Shown here: piece by piece, positions 45,394 through 57,860 of the stretch
How positions within the stretch are numbered: position 1 is the stretch's first letter
How the letters are laid out: each line of letters starts with the position of its first letter
DNA from: Lactuca virosa
Taxonomy: Eukaryota > Streptophyta > Magnoliopsida > Asterales > Asteraceae
Direction: 5' to 3'
DNA length: 64,000 nucleotides
Assembly: GCA_928212115.1 (NCBI GenBank)
Contig: CAKMRJ010005634.1
Coordinates: 173,599,714 to 173,663,713, forward strand
Notes under the pieces: generated by a model
What the model was told of the DNA's origin: nothing
Seen by the model: only the letters and a program-made list of their open reading frames with translations
The model's database searches: none
Made by a program: the position numbers and the translations under genes

Positions 45394-45407
45394 GGCTCTG
45401 CTACCAC
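45394..45407 (-). promoter_or_regulatory. Primer binding site of LARD1
   Basis: Minus-strand GTGGTAGCAGAGCC, one base different from the initiator tRNA-Met match (TGGTATCAGAGC) seen in LARD2. Confidence 0.85.
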
Positions 45408-46184
45408 TGTTGGGTTTTGAGCACTATAACACTCTTATGGTGCACATGCAACCCTAAATGCTTTGGATCTATGTTTTCTCTAATTATACATGCATATTTT
45501 CAATTTTCCAAAGCATATATCCTAACTAGCATACCAATTGTCAAATGAACAATACAACTAGTTAGATGACTTACCTCTTTGAAGGACTTGTAGTTCTTGA
45601 CCTTTGAAAGCTTGAGCACCTCAAGTGTGATGCCTCTAATGGTTCACAGACACCAATATTCAAGAGGAGGCTTGAGAGAATAAGTTACTTGCACAAAATC
45701 AATATCACTCTCCAAGAATGTTGTGGCAACCGATTTTGGCTCTAGGGGGGTTTATTTATAGTGTGGAAAATGCTAGGGTTACACTTTGTAAACCCTAATG
45801 ACCTTTGATATTACTTAGGATCCATGGGTTAACCTCCATGGACTATCCATGGATTATCTCATTGGTTTAGCCCATCCTAAATAACCATGGATCATTAGCC
45901 CACACTATTAGAATCATTGATTTACACAATCGATCCCCATATATTCAATTAGTCTCTTTTGATCACAAAGTTAATTCCAAATTACTTCTTGATGAATACT
46001 AATTAAATAATATGATTTCATATTAATATATTATACTTGTAATATATTAATAAATCATAATAACCTTATTCTCAAAAGTCCATCCTATCAAATCGCACTG
46101 GTGAAGGCAACCCAAAAAGACCATGCTACAATCGGGTGAAGTACATCCCAGTTATAGTTATGGGCTTAGACATCAAATCCAACA
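45408..46184 (-). mobile_element. 5' LTR of LARD1 (777 bp)
   Basis: Starts TGTTGGGTTTTGAGC, ends AAATCCAACA, followed by CCAGA. Confidence 0.95.
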
Positions 46185-46189
46185 CCAGA

Positions 46190-46375
46190 CGCTGTCTTCA
46201 ACAAGGTTTTTCCGGATTTGTCGCCTATGTTATGGATACCCGGGAGAAGGGTAAGGCGACTGTGGATGATGTGCCGGTTGTTCGGGAATATCCAGATGTG
46301 TTCCCTAATGACTTTCTTGGAGTGCCTTAAGAGAGGCAAGTGGAGTTTTGAATTGCCTGGGTTCCCGGTGCGGCT
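46190..46375 (+). pseudogene. Protease-RT linker, element D
   Basis: Continues the D frame after LARD1: RCLQQGFSGFVAYVMDTREK, then VPVVREYPDVFPNDFLGVP, the conserved lead-in to chromovirus RT. A stop occurs at 46328-46330 (GVP followed by TAA) where PPERQVEF normally follows. Confidence 0.85.
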
Positions 46376-47150
46376 CCGATAGCCAAAGCACCTTATCGCT
46401 TAACACCTCCAGAGATGCAGGAGTTGTCTACATAGTTACATGACCTGTTAGACAAAGGGTTCATTAGGCTGAGTAGTTCGCCATGGGGAGCGCCAATCCT
46501 GTGTGTGAAGAAGAAGGATGGGTCACATCGTATCGACTGCTGGGAGGTGAATAAGCTAACAATGAAGAACCGTTATCCACTCCCGAGGATTGACGATTTA
46601 TATGACCAGCTTCAGGGTGCATCTTGGTTTTTCAAGATTGATCTGTGTTCGGGTTATCATAAGATGAGGGTCATAGAGAAGGATACGTAGAAGACAGCCT
46701 TTCAGACTCATTATGGTCATTAGGAGTTCGTGGTGATTCCCTTCAGGCTCACCAATGCTCCAGCCGCATTCACGGACCTCATGAATCGCGTATGCAAACC
46801 CATGTTGGATCGGTCAGTGATTGCGTTTATCGATGACATCCTGGTCTAATCTAAGACCCAAGAGCTGCATGGGGAGCATCTGAGGGAGGTATTAGAGACC
46901 TTGAGGAGGGAGAGACTATATGCCAAGTTCTCCAAGTCTGAGTTCTGGTTGCATGAGGTGCAGTTTCTAGGGCACCTTGTCAACCAGAACGGTATTTTGG
47001 TCAATCCGGCCAAGGTCGAGGCAGTGATGAGATGGGAGGTCCCGAAGTCTCCATTTGAGATTCGGAGTTTCTTTGGTTTGGCAGGTTACTATCAGAGATT
47101 TATTCTATATTTCTCCAAGATAGCGGTTCCTTTTACTCAGTTGATGAATA
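46376..47150 (+). pseudogene. Reverse transcriptase, element D
   Basis: RT blocks are seen in order: KKDGSHRIDCWEVNKLTMKN, FFKIDLCSGYHKMRV, LMNRVCKPMLDRSVI, the catalytic FIDDILV (about 46826-46846) and the thumb (KFSKSEFWLHEVQFLGHLV, SFFGLAGYYQRFI). In-frame stops (for example at 46688-46690 and 46847-46849) and small indels make it a pseudogene. Closest in style to plant chromoviruses, like element F but clearly a separate family. Confidence 0.92.
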
Positions 47151-47199
47151 AGACCGTTACGTTTCGTTGGGGGCCTAAGCAACTGGTAGCTTTTGAGAC

Positions 47200-47620
47200 C
47201 ATGAGGCAGAAATTGTGTGAGGCGCCGATTTTTACCCTGCCAGAGAGTGTTGTGGATTTTGTGGTTTATTGTGATGCGTCGATCATAGGTTTGGGTGTTG
47301 TTTTGATGCATAGAGGCCACATTATCTCTTACGCTTTGAGGCAGCTGAAGACTTATGAGGCGACCTATCCTACACATGATTTGGAGCTGGGGGATGTGGT
47401 GTTCACCCTCAAGATTCGGCGGCATTACCTCTATGGGGTCCGTTGTACTATCTAAACAGACCACAAGTGCCTGAGGTATTTGATGGATCATCCGAATCTG
47501 AACATGAGGCAGCGTAGGTGGTTGGATGTGGTGGAGGATTCTGATTGTGAGATCCTTTACCATCTGGGGAAGGCCAACGTGGTGGTCGATGCTCCCAGCC
47601 GCAAGGCGGTCACGAATCTG
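47200..47620 (+). pseudogene. RNase H domain, element D
   Basis: FVVYCDASIIGLGVVLMHRG, ISYALRQLKTYEATYPTHDL and a TDHK block broken by a stop at 47453-47455, then LGKANVVVDAPSRK, where the canonical end is VVADALSRK. Confidence 0.9.
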
Positions 47621-48620
47621 ATCACAGATATGTGTTTGAGGATGAAAGTGATTATTCCACTCTTGGAGCAGATCCGAGAGGCTCAGATTGAGGCTATGAA
47701 GGAAGAGCACCGAAAGAGTGAGCCCAGTGTGGGTCAGGTGGCATCCTTCGATTATGATAGTCGGGGGTTATTGACCCTTCATCGGAGAGTGTGGGTTCCG
47801 TACTTGGGTGGTGCATGGCAGGTTTTGATGGAAGAGGCGCACAAGTCAATATTCTCTATTCATCCCGGAGCGACAAAGATGTATAGAGATCTTCGTCCCG
47901 ATTATTGGTGGCCATGTATGAAACGGGATGTGGCATGGTATGTGGAGAGGTGCTTGCAGGAAAGTCAAGGCCGAACATTAGCGACCTCATGGCAAGATGC
48001 AGTCGTTATACATCCCCGTTTGGAAATGGGAAGAGATTACTATGGATTTAATCATGAAGTTGCCTCGGACGGCGCACGGAGTGGACTCGATATTGGTCAT
48101 CGTGGATCGATTGGCCAAGAGGGCGCAATTCATTACGATCCGGGAGAGTATCTCTGCGAAGAAGTTGGCCGACATCTACGTCAGGGAGGTTGTGGCACGG
48201 AATGGGGTGCCGGTTTCAATGGTTTCATATAGGGATGTCTGGTTTACTTCTATCTTTTGGAAGAGGTTCCACGAGGAACTGGGTACTCGAATGCATTTCA
48301 GTACGACTTTCCACCCACATACTGATGGCGAAAGTGAGTAGACTATCCATACCCCGGAGGATATGCTACGGGCATGTGTATTGGATTTCGGTGGGAGATG
48401 GGATACATATCTCCCTTTGGCGCAGTTTTCGTATAACAATAGTTATCAATCCAACATTGATCGACCTCCATTTGAGATGCTCTATGGGAAGAAGCGCAGC
48501 ACCATAATATGTTGGGGTAAGGTCGGTCAGCGAGTAATAGGGAGTAATAAAGTGGTACTCAAGACTACCGAGTTGATTCAGCAGGTTCGGGGTAGGCTTC
48601 AGATAGCACAGAGTCGACAA
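47620..48620 (+). pseudogene. Integrase, element D
   Basis: HHCC zinc region (SIFSIHPGATKMYRDLRPDY, YWWPCMKRDV, VERC), then the core in a shifted frame: KWEEITMDLIMKLPRTAHGV, LVIVDRLAKRAQFI, RDVWFTSIFWKRFHEELGT and FHPHTDGESE, followed by a stop. At least two frame changes (near 47990 and 48340). Confidence 0.9.
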
Positions 48621-48659
48621 TAGAGCTATGCTGACAAACGCCGATCAGATCTAGAGTTC

Positions 48660-49104
48660 CAGGTTGGGATATGGTTCTCCTAAAGGTGTCACATTGGAAA
48701 GGTGTCATCAAATCCAGGAAGAGGGGAAAGTTGGGCCCCAGATACATCGGTCCTTTCAGGGTTTTGGCCCGGGTGGGCCGGGTTGCTTATCACTTGGATC
48801 TTCCTGAGGTATTAGTCAAATCCATAGCATGTTTCACGTCTCTCAACTACGGAAATGTTTGGTTGATGATTTCGCGGTGGTTCCATTAGAGGATATTCAG
48901 GTGGATGATCACCTAAATTATATTGCGATACCGATTTCAATCCTCGACAAGAAGATGAAAACCTTGAGGAACAAGTTTGCGGAGTTGGTGAAGGTGAAAT
49001 GGCAGAACCGAAAGGGGTCTGAATGGACATGGGAGCCTGAGGGAGAGATGAGGGAGCATTACCCAGAGTTATTTGCAGCAGCGGACTTTGAGGACGAAGT
49101 CTGA
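48660..49104 (+). pseudogene. Integrase C-terminus and chromodomain, element D
   Basis: GPRYIGPFRVLARVGRVAYH, then MFHVSQLRKCLVDD and the chromodomain-like end VPLEDIQVDDHLNYI, VKVKWQNRKGSEWTWEPEGE. The pol frame ends at 49104, just before the purine tract. Confidence 0.9.
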
Positions 49105-49106
49105 TT

Positions 49107-49121
49107 CAAGTGGAGGAGATT
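49107..49121 (+). promoter_or_regulatory. Poly-purine tract of element D
   Basis: TCAAGTGGAGGAGAT directly before the 3' LTR start. Confidence 0.85.
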
Positions 49122-49738
49122 TGTAACGCCAGTTTTCAGGTATTTGCATTGTTGTCCTTGCTTTGTATTAACTTTGCATTTTGCTCGCAAACACTAGGCG
49201 TTTGGAATGCAACGCTAGGCGTTGGAATGCCAGGCGTTTGCACGCAGAGGAAAACCCCTAATTTTTAGGGTTTGCACCCTATTTAAAGGTCATTATAGCC
49301 TTTGATGAATCAATGAATCGAGTATAAAATGAATCAGAGTATAAAATCAAGTAAGAATGCGAGATTGAACAACGGATGTAAATATGATCTTGTATCAGCT
49401 CTATTACGCTTTCGAATGTTTACAGAGTACAAAGACAGGTCTGTAAAAACTCTTATCTAACTCTAGTAAATATCCCTATTTATAGGGAACAGAAAGCGTA
49501 CCAAAAATATGCTAAGACATAGACACTTAAGCTTCGAATAAAAGCGCCTTAGTAAAATAGATTACAAAATATTCGAAGAGTGCAAAATACACTTCGACTA
49601 ATTACAACATTTTGACCCTTACAGCCTTAAAACGTTTCTTATCTCCAACCTCCATCCCATATAGCCCTCCTTTCAAAACCCTAAGTGTGTGAGTGTTTTG
49701 AAGCCTTGGAGTAACGTTTTGGTATCATTTTAGTGTTC
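49122..49738 (+). mobile_element. Truncated 3' LTR of gypsy element D
   Basis: TGTAACGCCAGTTTTCAGGT at 49122 matches the 5' LTR at 19641, and the match continues past the solo-LTR insertion (49303-49623) to TTTTAGTGTTC at 49738, corresponding to about 19950. The palindrome cluster (49185-49245) and TATA (CCTATTTAAA, about 49279-49288) are kept. Beyond 49738 the sequence is the sirevirus ORF, so some 1.3 kb of the LTR is missing. Confidence 0.9.
49303..49623. mobile_element. Solo LTR, 321 bp, in 3' LTR of D
   Basis: TGATGAATC...CCCTTACA with perfect 5-bp duplication GCCTT (49298-49302 and 49624-49628). A TATA-like CTATTTATAG lies at about 49471-49480. The short length fits a Ty1/copia LTR; family unknown. 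Confidence 0.85.
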
Positions 49739-52318
49739 TTCTTTACTTCTTTCTTATCTCCTTCATTGTTTTTCTTACAATGATTCATACGAACAATTAA
49801 GTTCGTATATTGAGATGTTGAATATCTTTCCACTTCGCATGCCTTCAAGAAACGTTTTGCTTTTCCAGCCTTGTCTTTTCCTGCGAAGACCATCCCAAAA
49901 GGCTTCAAGCAGATTTCACCATCAGCATACTTTTTCAATTCTGCTTGAGTCTTCGTAGGTGCCATTGGAGCTTTTATTTCCATACCTTTAGCTGTAGCTA
50001 ACTCCACATCAGTTAGAGCCAAGCACTCATAATAATTTTCGATGAAAATCTTGATGTGAGCAACCCCAAGCTTAAATTCATCAGGTTCAGTGTTTTAAAG
50101 ATATGAAAACGATTTGTCTTTCAGAATCAATGCAACTTGTATAAGATCATACAAGTTCATTAATGGAAAATCTGCAATTGTAAATTCGCAAATATTTCCA
50201 TTTGCCCTGGCAACCACATACTTGATATTTTGGACTGTGTTTTCGAACACCAAATCCTTTTTCATACTGATGACTTTCTTGATCTTCACCAAAGACCAAA
50301 CTTCCTCAGGGGCTTTTGCAAGAACAGCATGAAATCTAATTTTCATGTGAGTACCATCATCCTTTTCTTTGAAATTTCCTTCTGCTTTAAATTGTGGCAT
50401 GATGAACATCATTTCATTCATTGGAAAGTCAAGCTGACTTGTATCAGTATTCGTAACCATATAACTCTGCTTTGGTTTCTTCTCGAATGAATACATATGA
50501 TTATATGCAACCTTGGCTTCGATTGTTTCATAATTGTAGTGTTTGGACGGATCACCTTTGTCCATACCCTTAGGATCACTTGCACGTTGAGTCATTATGC
50601 TTTGAATCAACCTTAGCTTTTCAATTTCAGCTTCTGCTTCAGCTTTCTTTTCTTCTTTCGACTTTTCCACAACTATCGTTTTCCCTTTATCTTTCAAAGC
50701 TGAATTATCTATTACCTCTTGTGATTTCGAACCACTCCCACCAGTATCAGCAGATTTACCAATCACAATTCCTTTCGAAATTGGTCTTGTAATTGGCATA
50801 GTTGTTACAACTGTTGAAGTAACCGGCCCAGCAGATGCAACAATTGGCTTCGTTGATGGGATCTTCGAAGAAAACACCTTTCCCACAACCTTCGCATCTT
50901 CACCACCAGCCTTCGTATCTTCAACTTTTCTTTCTCCCCCTTGCACCCCTGTAAAAACAGGTGGGGCATCTGTTGTTGGTAGAAGGCTTGATATACGAGA
51001 AAGAGGGGCCAGTTGCTTGTGTAAAATAGCTTCGAATTGGGTGAACTTCTGGGAAAAAAATTCTGGAGTAATCAAAGAAGATGAAACTGGCTTGACAGAT
51101 AGATCTTTTAACTCCTTCAGCAATGTAAGCACTTCCACAAAGTTGTTACTTTCCATGGTAGAAAGTTGAGGACTCATACTTTCGTATAACTTGACAAATT
51201 TCGTGACAGCATCACAAATAATGTCAATCTTCTGACTCAGAGAAGCAAAATCATGTTTGACACTAGCAACCTCCTTTTGCATATCTTCGCGAAGTTCACG
51301 AATCTGCAAATTAACATCCTCCCTGACCTTCTTAACATCTTGAACAAAGAGAACATGTCGTTCCTTTGCAACTGTCTTCAAGTCTTTTAAATCTCCAGCA
51401 AACTTTGAATTGTGAGGATTTATCCTTAGCTCATTGTTTTGATCAATATGATCAACCTTCTCCAAAATTCTTGACTCAGAGTCTCTAACCATCCCAGAGA
51501 CTTTACCCACCATCTTGGCTTCGAACATTTGTAACATAGTATCAACTTCCAAACTTGAGACTGACGAACCACCCCCCAAATCAGCTTGAGATTGAATTAT
51601 GGAATTCAACTTCATATTCAAAATTTTAAACTGTTTCATCGTCATCAACATATGATCTGGAAAATCTTCTTCTTCGTCATCAAACTTTAATTCATCAAAC
51701 ATGCCTCCAAAACCTTCATTATCTGTGTCGGTTTCCATAAGAACAGTTTCTTGAACAGGCGAATTAAGTTTGGGTGTATCAGTGGATTGAGAAGAAAAAA
51801 TGGAAGTAAAGGGTTGATTGATGATATTTTCGAATGTAGGGGAATCAGTGGTTGAAGTAATTGGAGTGATTGGTGGAGGTAAAGAAACAATATTTTCGAA
51901 GGCTATAGAAGTAGAATGACCTTGATCTACTTTCTTCGAATCTCCTTCACCCATATTGACATTTGCATCCGTATCAGATACATTTGCAGGGATGCCTGAA
52001 GTTCGTACCTCCTCAGAAACTGATTTGGCAACCGAATCTTCGGGTGGTATGACTATTGTCTGCTTAGGAGTTGAACTTTCTTCGTGAAGAGTTACTTCTG
52101 GTGTTTCAGGAATTCGTTCATCGTCATCTTCTATAGAGTCAGTGGAAAGCATAAGCTTTCGTGTCTTCTTCTTCTTCTTCTTTGACAGATGTTTGGCCAT
52201 ATCCTCAACCCTTCATTTCTTTGACAATGGAGAAACAGGTGCTGGCACTTTACGATTAAAACACCTTGATGAGTAACTTGAGGCTTTCAGACCACTTTAT
52301 GTGTTGGAGACTTGCTTT
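49739..52318 (-). pseudogene. Sirevirus-like extra ORF (env-like position), C-terminal part
   Basis: The large frame 52200-50095 (701 codons) continues with one TAA at 50095 in the same frame down to 49739, where it is cut at the junction with LTR D. It opens KHLSKKKKKKTRK, then a Ser/Thr/Asp-rich disordered part, a likely coiled coil (about residues 220-330, LREDMQKEVASVKHDFASLS), a Lys/Glu-rich stretch (EKSKEEKKAEAEAEIEKLRL) and a more globular end (EEVWSLVKIKKVISMKKDLV). Upstream, a stop and a frame change between 52200 and 52318 separate it from the middle part. Its place after pol is where sireviruses carry an env-like gene; a function in entry is unproven for such plant genes. Confidence 0.68.
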
Positions 52319-52828
52319 TATGTGTAGATTTCATTTTGATTCTTCGAAACATACCGGTATTCGAAGGAATCAACTTGCTCTTGAGTATCTTCAACAACAT
52401 GCTCAATCAATTTTGTCTCAGCAACAGACACTTCAACTGTAATAGGCTTCTTCTTTGGAGATTTCGTAGATTTCAATTCTATGACTTTGTTTTCAGAAGA
52501 ACTAGTTTCATTCTTCTTCGACCTCTTGGATTTCTTATCTTGTTCAAACAATATCCCAATTTCTACAGTAGAATCAATAGTTTTCAAATAAGCCACCAAG
52601 ACAGAATTCGAAGGATCAACTCGTTTTAGCATAGCATCAGGAATACGAGCCACAAATGGAAAATCTTCTACATTATCAGTGACATCCTTCGGACTGTGAA
52701 ATGTCTGGAAAACAGCTTTTTCTTCATCACTGGGTACCAAAATCCCCTCCTTGTTATAAAAATATTGGAGAATCAAGCTCGAGTACCTCGCACATGAAAT
52801 TCTATGAAGAGCATCCGTGTGTTCTACA
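52318..52828 (-). pseudogene. Sirevirus-like extra ORF, middle part
   Basis: Continues, in the same frame, the segment left of LARD2: after removing LARD2 and one copy of its duplication the reading frame is uninterrupted, going from WKEFQKS to EHTDALHRISCARY. It then reads PSDEEKAVFQTFHSPKDV and a Lys/Ser-rich part, and stops at 52318. Confidence 0.72.
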
Positions 52829-53581
52829 TGTTGGGTTATGAGCATTCTAACACTCCTAAGTGTACATGCAACCCTAAATACCCTGGATCTATGTTTTCTC
52901 TATTATACATACAATTATGAACATCCAAGGTATTATCCTAATCTAGCATACAAAATAATAAATATAACAAGATAGAATACATACCTCTTTGATGTAGAAT
53001 GTCTTCATGAAGCTTGAGTGCCTAGTGCCCCAAGTGTGACACCTCAAATGGTTCACACAACACCAAATACACTTGGAATAACTTGAGAGAAACTTGAACA
53101 CTCCTTGAAATCGTCTAGCCCTCAGACTCACACATTAGTGCACGATTTCTTGAGCCATGGGATTCTTTTATATGGTGGCTATTAGGGTTACACCATGTAA
53201 CTCATAACTTTACCCATTCCTTATGCTCCATGGATTTTAACCTCCATGGAGTATCCATGGGTCACCCCATGGACTTAGTCCAACATAAGGAATCTTGCAT
53301 CACAAGCCCACATATATAAGAATGAATGATTTACACAATCAACCCATATATTTAATTAGTCTCCTTTTGATCACTTAATTAATTCCAAATTAATTCTTGA
53401 TCAATACTAATTAAATAACCTTATTAATATATTAGAACTTATAATATATTAACCAACCTTAAGTGTTATTTCTCTCATTATAGTCTATCCAAATGCATGA
53501 TGCCATGCAACCCAAATGGACCATGCCGGGTCAGGTCAAGTCTTACCAATTATAGTTATGGACTTAGACATTAATCCAACT
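52829..53581 (-). mobile_element. 3' LTR of LARD2 (753 bp)
   Basis: TGTTGGGTTATGAGC to TTAATCCAACT (last base mutated from A). Followed by the purine tract, minus strand CCAAGTGGGAGAC. Confidence 0.94.
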
Positions 53582-56500
53582 GTCTCCCACTTGGATAAGT
53601 CTAAAAATATTATTGCGTATGACTTCAGGAACCGATCAGCAATCGTAGCTCTCAAAAGCTTATGTCGAACTCTGACCTTGTCGATGAACTCTGACCTTTG
53701 TCAATGACTTGTCCATTAGATAAAGGATCATATATTCCTCCATTCTAGATATCATATGGACTGAGACATGGATTATCAATCATTCTCTCTGTCCATTTGT
53801 TGTTTCCCGATTTCCGATTCATGATGACTGACTGATTGAACAAATCAAATCAGTCCTGGCTTGGCCAAGCACTCACATGTATCATCTTTAAATCATCGAG
53901 GGGCCCACAAATATCGCTTTTATCCCGAAGGTAAAAGGAATGGATAAACTTCGACTCATATGGCTTGTTCTACTACTTGTTGAATCATACACAAAGGCAC
54001 GCTTTATAACATCGAGTTACCAATGCGTTTTCGTGCAATCAATGTATAACCAACTCATAGTAACAACTCATATCTCTAGGTTTGAAGAATATAAGATATT
54101 ATCGTCTCATGATCACTCGTGATAAAATCCATGAAGTGATTCAAATGAGCGCGGGTTGAATCCAATACTCAGAACTTATGAGCACTCATGAGTGTTGTAG
54201 CACCACTTTGTCCACCAAATTGGACCTCTACAAACCAACCCATGACAGTCTTGATTCATATCTACTTCCAACATATGACCGACTGTGGATGGTTTGAATA
54301 ACTTAATCATTCAAGAAGAGCGACTTAGTTATTCTGGAAGTCAAAACATGCAAAGTGAAACACAAGAATAAATGAATCAAATACGGTATCAAACCCTATG
54401 AATATAAATAAACACTTTTATTTATCACCATACTGATTACTCATTATTCATTGTTTCGGTTTTATCAACTTTATACTTGAATTAAAAACACTAGTTGTCC
54501 CATGCTCCAAGCATGTACACTATGTTTTCTTAAACAATAGCTTTGCCATACACCAAGTATGCACTCTATGTTTGTCTATGATCCTTACTTTGTGAAATAA
54601 ACCAATTGAACATAATTTCAATGATTCTAATTTCACACTCCCAAATCCTTATCGAAAAATGTGAGAATTTCAAATTCCTATCATTTATCGAAATCTGTTT
54701 AGATTTTAAACTTATATGCACTGACCCTCCTGTAATGAATATGTACAAAGTCACAAAGACTTGTCAACAGTCATTATAAGGTATTCCAATGGAGATCAAC
54801 TCCATGGAAACTAAGTCTCATATTCAAAGTACATTGCTTTGGACATGCTTCTTGCATTAAGTTTTCTAATCTTACACAGATAACTTCCACCTATGGAGAC
54901 AACTCCATATTCTCATTTTGACTATCACTTCTGAATAAGAGATGCCTCTTTTCAGAATATGTCAATATGGTCCTTCCAAAATTAGCACTATACTTCCAAC
55001 TGTCCCTGAGCAACCAATCTTTGGTAAACCTCAGATTGTCCTCGACAATTGCTTAATCATTTTAGTCATATCCAATTCTAGACCTTTTCCCTTCTTAATG
55101 CCTCTGGGCATTTGGAAAAATTTAGAAATGACAAATATTATAGCACATGCAATTGATCCTGTACCCAAAGCAAATGGTACACGATTCATGATGTCTCACA
55201 TAAAGACATGATTCTAGACCAGTCTTTTGCTACAATATTTTTATTTGCCATGTTTTCAAAATTTGACTATGAAGAGGGATGCCGTAATCATAAATGAATT
55301 TTGAGAACGCAATATATAGAATTTCCTTAAGTTGAACCAATCCAACATGAAATTCATATATATATTCTTGACTAAAGATGATTAAGGTCTCAATCTAAGC
55401 CTTTAGAACTGAAATGAAGTATATCCTCTCCCTTAATTATAGCAAAACAACTTTCACGAATTGAAACTTTTGTTTTCTATAATTAACATTGCTAACTTGC
55501 AACACTAACAATAATTATCATGCTCCCACTAACATGATGATTATTAGCATAACACTTATGCTCCCACTAGCTTTGACATGTACTCAGAAATCAGCTGGAC
55601 TTCTAGAAATCAATACTTTATTGACTTCCTTACCAAAGTTCAGATTTCTGATACGAGATGCTTTGATAAAACTTTATCAAAATCATACACCTTTCCTTAG
55701 ATAGCATGCATGTGTGTCTAAACAATTTCAGAACTATGAAAAGGGATGCCGTAATCATAGTCTCAATTGTTTAGACCTTTTGCCATCTGCTTCAAATCTA
55801 CTTGGTGGAAGTGTTTCCTCACCATCATTTTCATGAATCGGAGAGAAACCTTATGACACTTAGATTTAATAGTGTATGTGTTCTTATCCATGTGAATTTG
55901 TCAAAACCATAATCACAAGACAAGGTTAGTGACAAATCCAAACTCATATTGATTAAACTTGTGCAATCTTAAATTCTTGCCATTTGGCAGCTCAGGTGCC
56001 TGCCATTGCTTCCAAGTAGTTGTGCAACCAATTGAGAACTCTCAGAACTCCTATGCAAAGCCAACTTGAATAGGCACAAAAATTTCAACACGATAGGTTA
56101 TAAACCTCAAGTCGTGTGCTAGTGAAGAACTTTAGGTTTTATTCTTGATTAAGTCTTGAAACTTTCAAGAGCTTTAAGACTCCCACTGTCCTCTTGACAT
56201 ATAAGACTCCCTTGTCAAATATTCAAGAGATAGTGCGGATTCTTTATCAAGACTAACACTTTACACAATTGGCCTAAGTTGGTCTCTGTTTTATCCCAAA
56301 CATCACAACTTACCAATTTCAAATGTACAAGAGTGGATAACCTTTTACTCTTACATTTGACTAGTGTTAACAACCCCTCTTTAAGATATGTCACTCAAGG
56401 TACAATCTTGGAGTATGACTCTAAGAATTGTTTTGGAACGAAGTATGACTCATCTTTTTGATTTAACCATTTCAACAATTCATGACTCCTCTTCTTGACT

Positions 56501-57259
56501 TTAGAGGACCAATTGTGATATGGTATCTTAATCATTAAGATGATCATAAATATGATACTAAAGTACTCTCCCATCTTTTCAGATTTGAGAAACTTTTATC
56601 TTTCTGCCATACTTTGATTCTTCTTATTCGTTCTGTCTCACATTGAAACTTCTCCAATGCTACAGACTTATACTTAAACTTATAAGTATAACCATATTTA
56701 CTGAACTTAAGTAAATCATGACGAATAGTCTTCTTGATCTTTTGTGGTGGACTTGACCAGTGCACAAGAATGTGTACTCGATCCCTTAGTCCTTTCCTTA
56801 TTCACATAAGGAATTAGTCTTAATTTTCCAAGCTGAAAGTTCTCATTCATCATACTATACAACTTGCATGATTCCAAGTTTCGGTCCAATTGAACCTTGG
56901 GTGATGAGAATCGTTCCTTATTTGGTAATATTAGACACTACCACAACCGAAAGAATCAAATCTATTTTTCCAATATTGCTATCAATGGAATCTTATAAGC
57001 AACAACTTTTCACAAATGCCATTGTAAGGATACTTAAAATAAATAAAATCAAAACCTTTTTTCTTTTATTTTAAAACTTTGCGGAAAAACTTATCCTTAC
57101 AATCCATATGAAAACCTTGTTGTTATCTATTCCTAAGCAATATAAATATCATAACTCTTAAGTAATAGCCCAAAATTCTGATCACCGAACCATGCGATTG
57201 AAATCCATCTTCGCGATCAGAATCAGCATGTACTTAATAGAGTTAGACAATGGACTTTA
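53582..57259 (-). other. LARD2 non-coding interior downstream of gag
   Basis: Colinear with LARD1 39091-42900. Contains GGGATGCCG hairpins at 55253-55305 and 55717-55772, the second with an outer stem GTCTAAACAATT/AATTGTTTAGAC. No coding region recognised. Confidence 0.75.
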
Positions 57260-57860
57260 CCTGAAGTAGAGCCAAACTTATTGACTTTAACATCCTTAGG
57301 TAAATTTGGTAGCTTCGTAACCAATGCCCCTTCCTTTGGCAATAGTTACCTATGGATCCTTGATAATGGGACTATCTCAGACTTCGCCTCTCTCTTTACC
57401 ATTGGGTCAACAGAGTTGACTATGGCCGATCCCTCTCCATTGGGAAGAGAGAGCTTTACTGGATATCCAATGGCATCATTGTCAATGTCCATAGCGTTTT
57501 AGGAAGTTGATCTTAGCAAATAGATAAGATCATTAAGGGTCTTGTCTTAGTCTGTTTCATAGGATTCCCAAAAGAACTCACTATGTGACTTAGAAAGTAG
57601 TTGAGCCACCAACTTTCTCAAGACTTTGACACCCAACTCTCCCGGCTTGTCAATATGTGACTACATCTCCAAGATGTGATCACACCTAGACCTTGCCTTG
57701 CCAATAGGGCTTGAGTGACCTTAAACTTTTTAGGAACTTGTGGGTTAGGGAGAATAATTGGAGGATGTGAAAGAAGTATGATATCCATGGGACATCATCT
57801 TCATTTAGGAAAGCTTGTTTCAAGAGATTTGGGAAGATCATAAATGTCTAGACCAGACAT
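57260..57860 (-). pseudogene. copia-type gag trace of LARD2
   Basis: Nucleotide similarity to the LARD1 gag region (for example GGGCTTGAGTGACCTT at about 57707 and 43384) but without any long frame; heavily decayed. Confidence 0.6.

Larger units (their letters stand above)
38315..46184 (-). mobile_element. LARD1: complete non-autonomous copia-like LTR element
   Basis: 7870 bp with matching LTRs (38315-39090 and 45408-46184), target duplication CCAGA (38310-38314 and 46185-46189), primer site next to the right LTR and purine tract next to the left one, so it reads on the minus strand. It has only a gag remnant (about 42900-43509), no RT or integrase. Much of its interior is shared with LARD2 (52829-60245). 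Its insertion splits the linker after the D protease exactly, and the D frame resumes on the other side. Confidence 0.94.

Noticed and set aside
47105..47710. 201-codon minus-strand frame
   Set aside because: Shadow of the D RNase H/integrase region, which has clear family motifs on the plus strand.
49303..49623. 3' LTR of the sirevirus-like element
   Set aside because: It has its own perfect GCCTT duplication inside LTR D and is separated from the sirevirus ORF by LTR D sequence, so it is an independent solo LTR.
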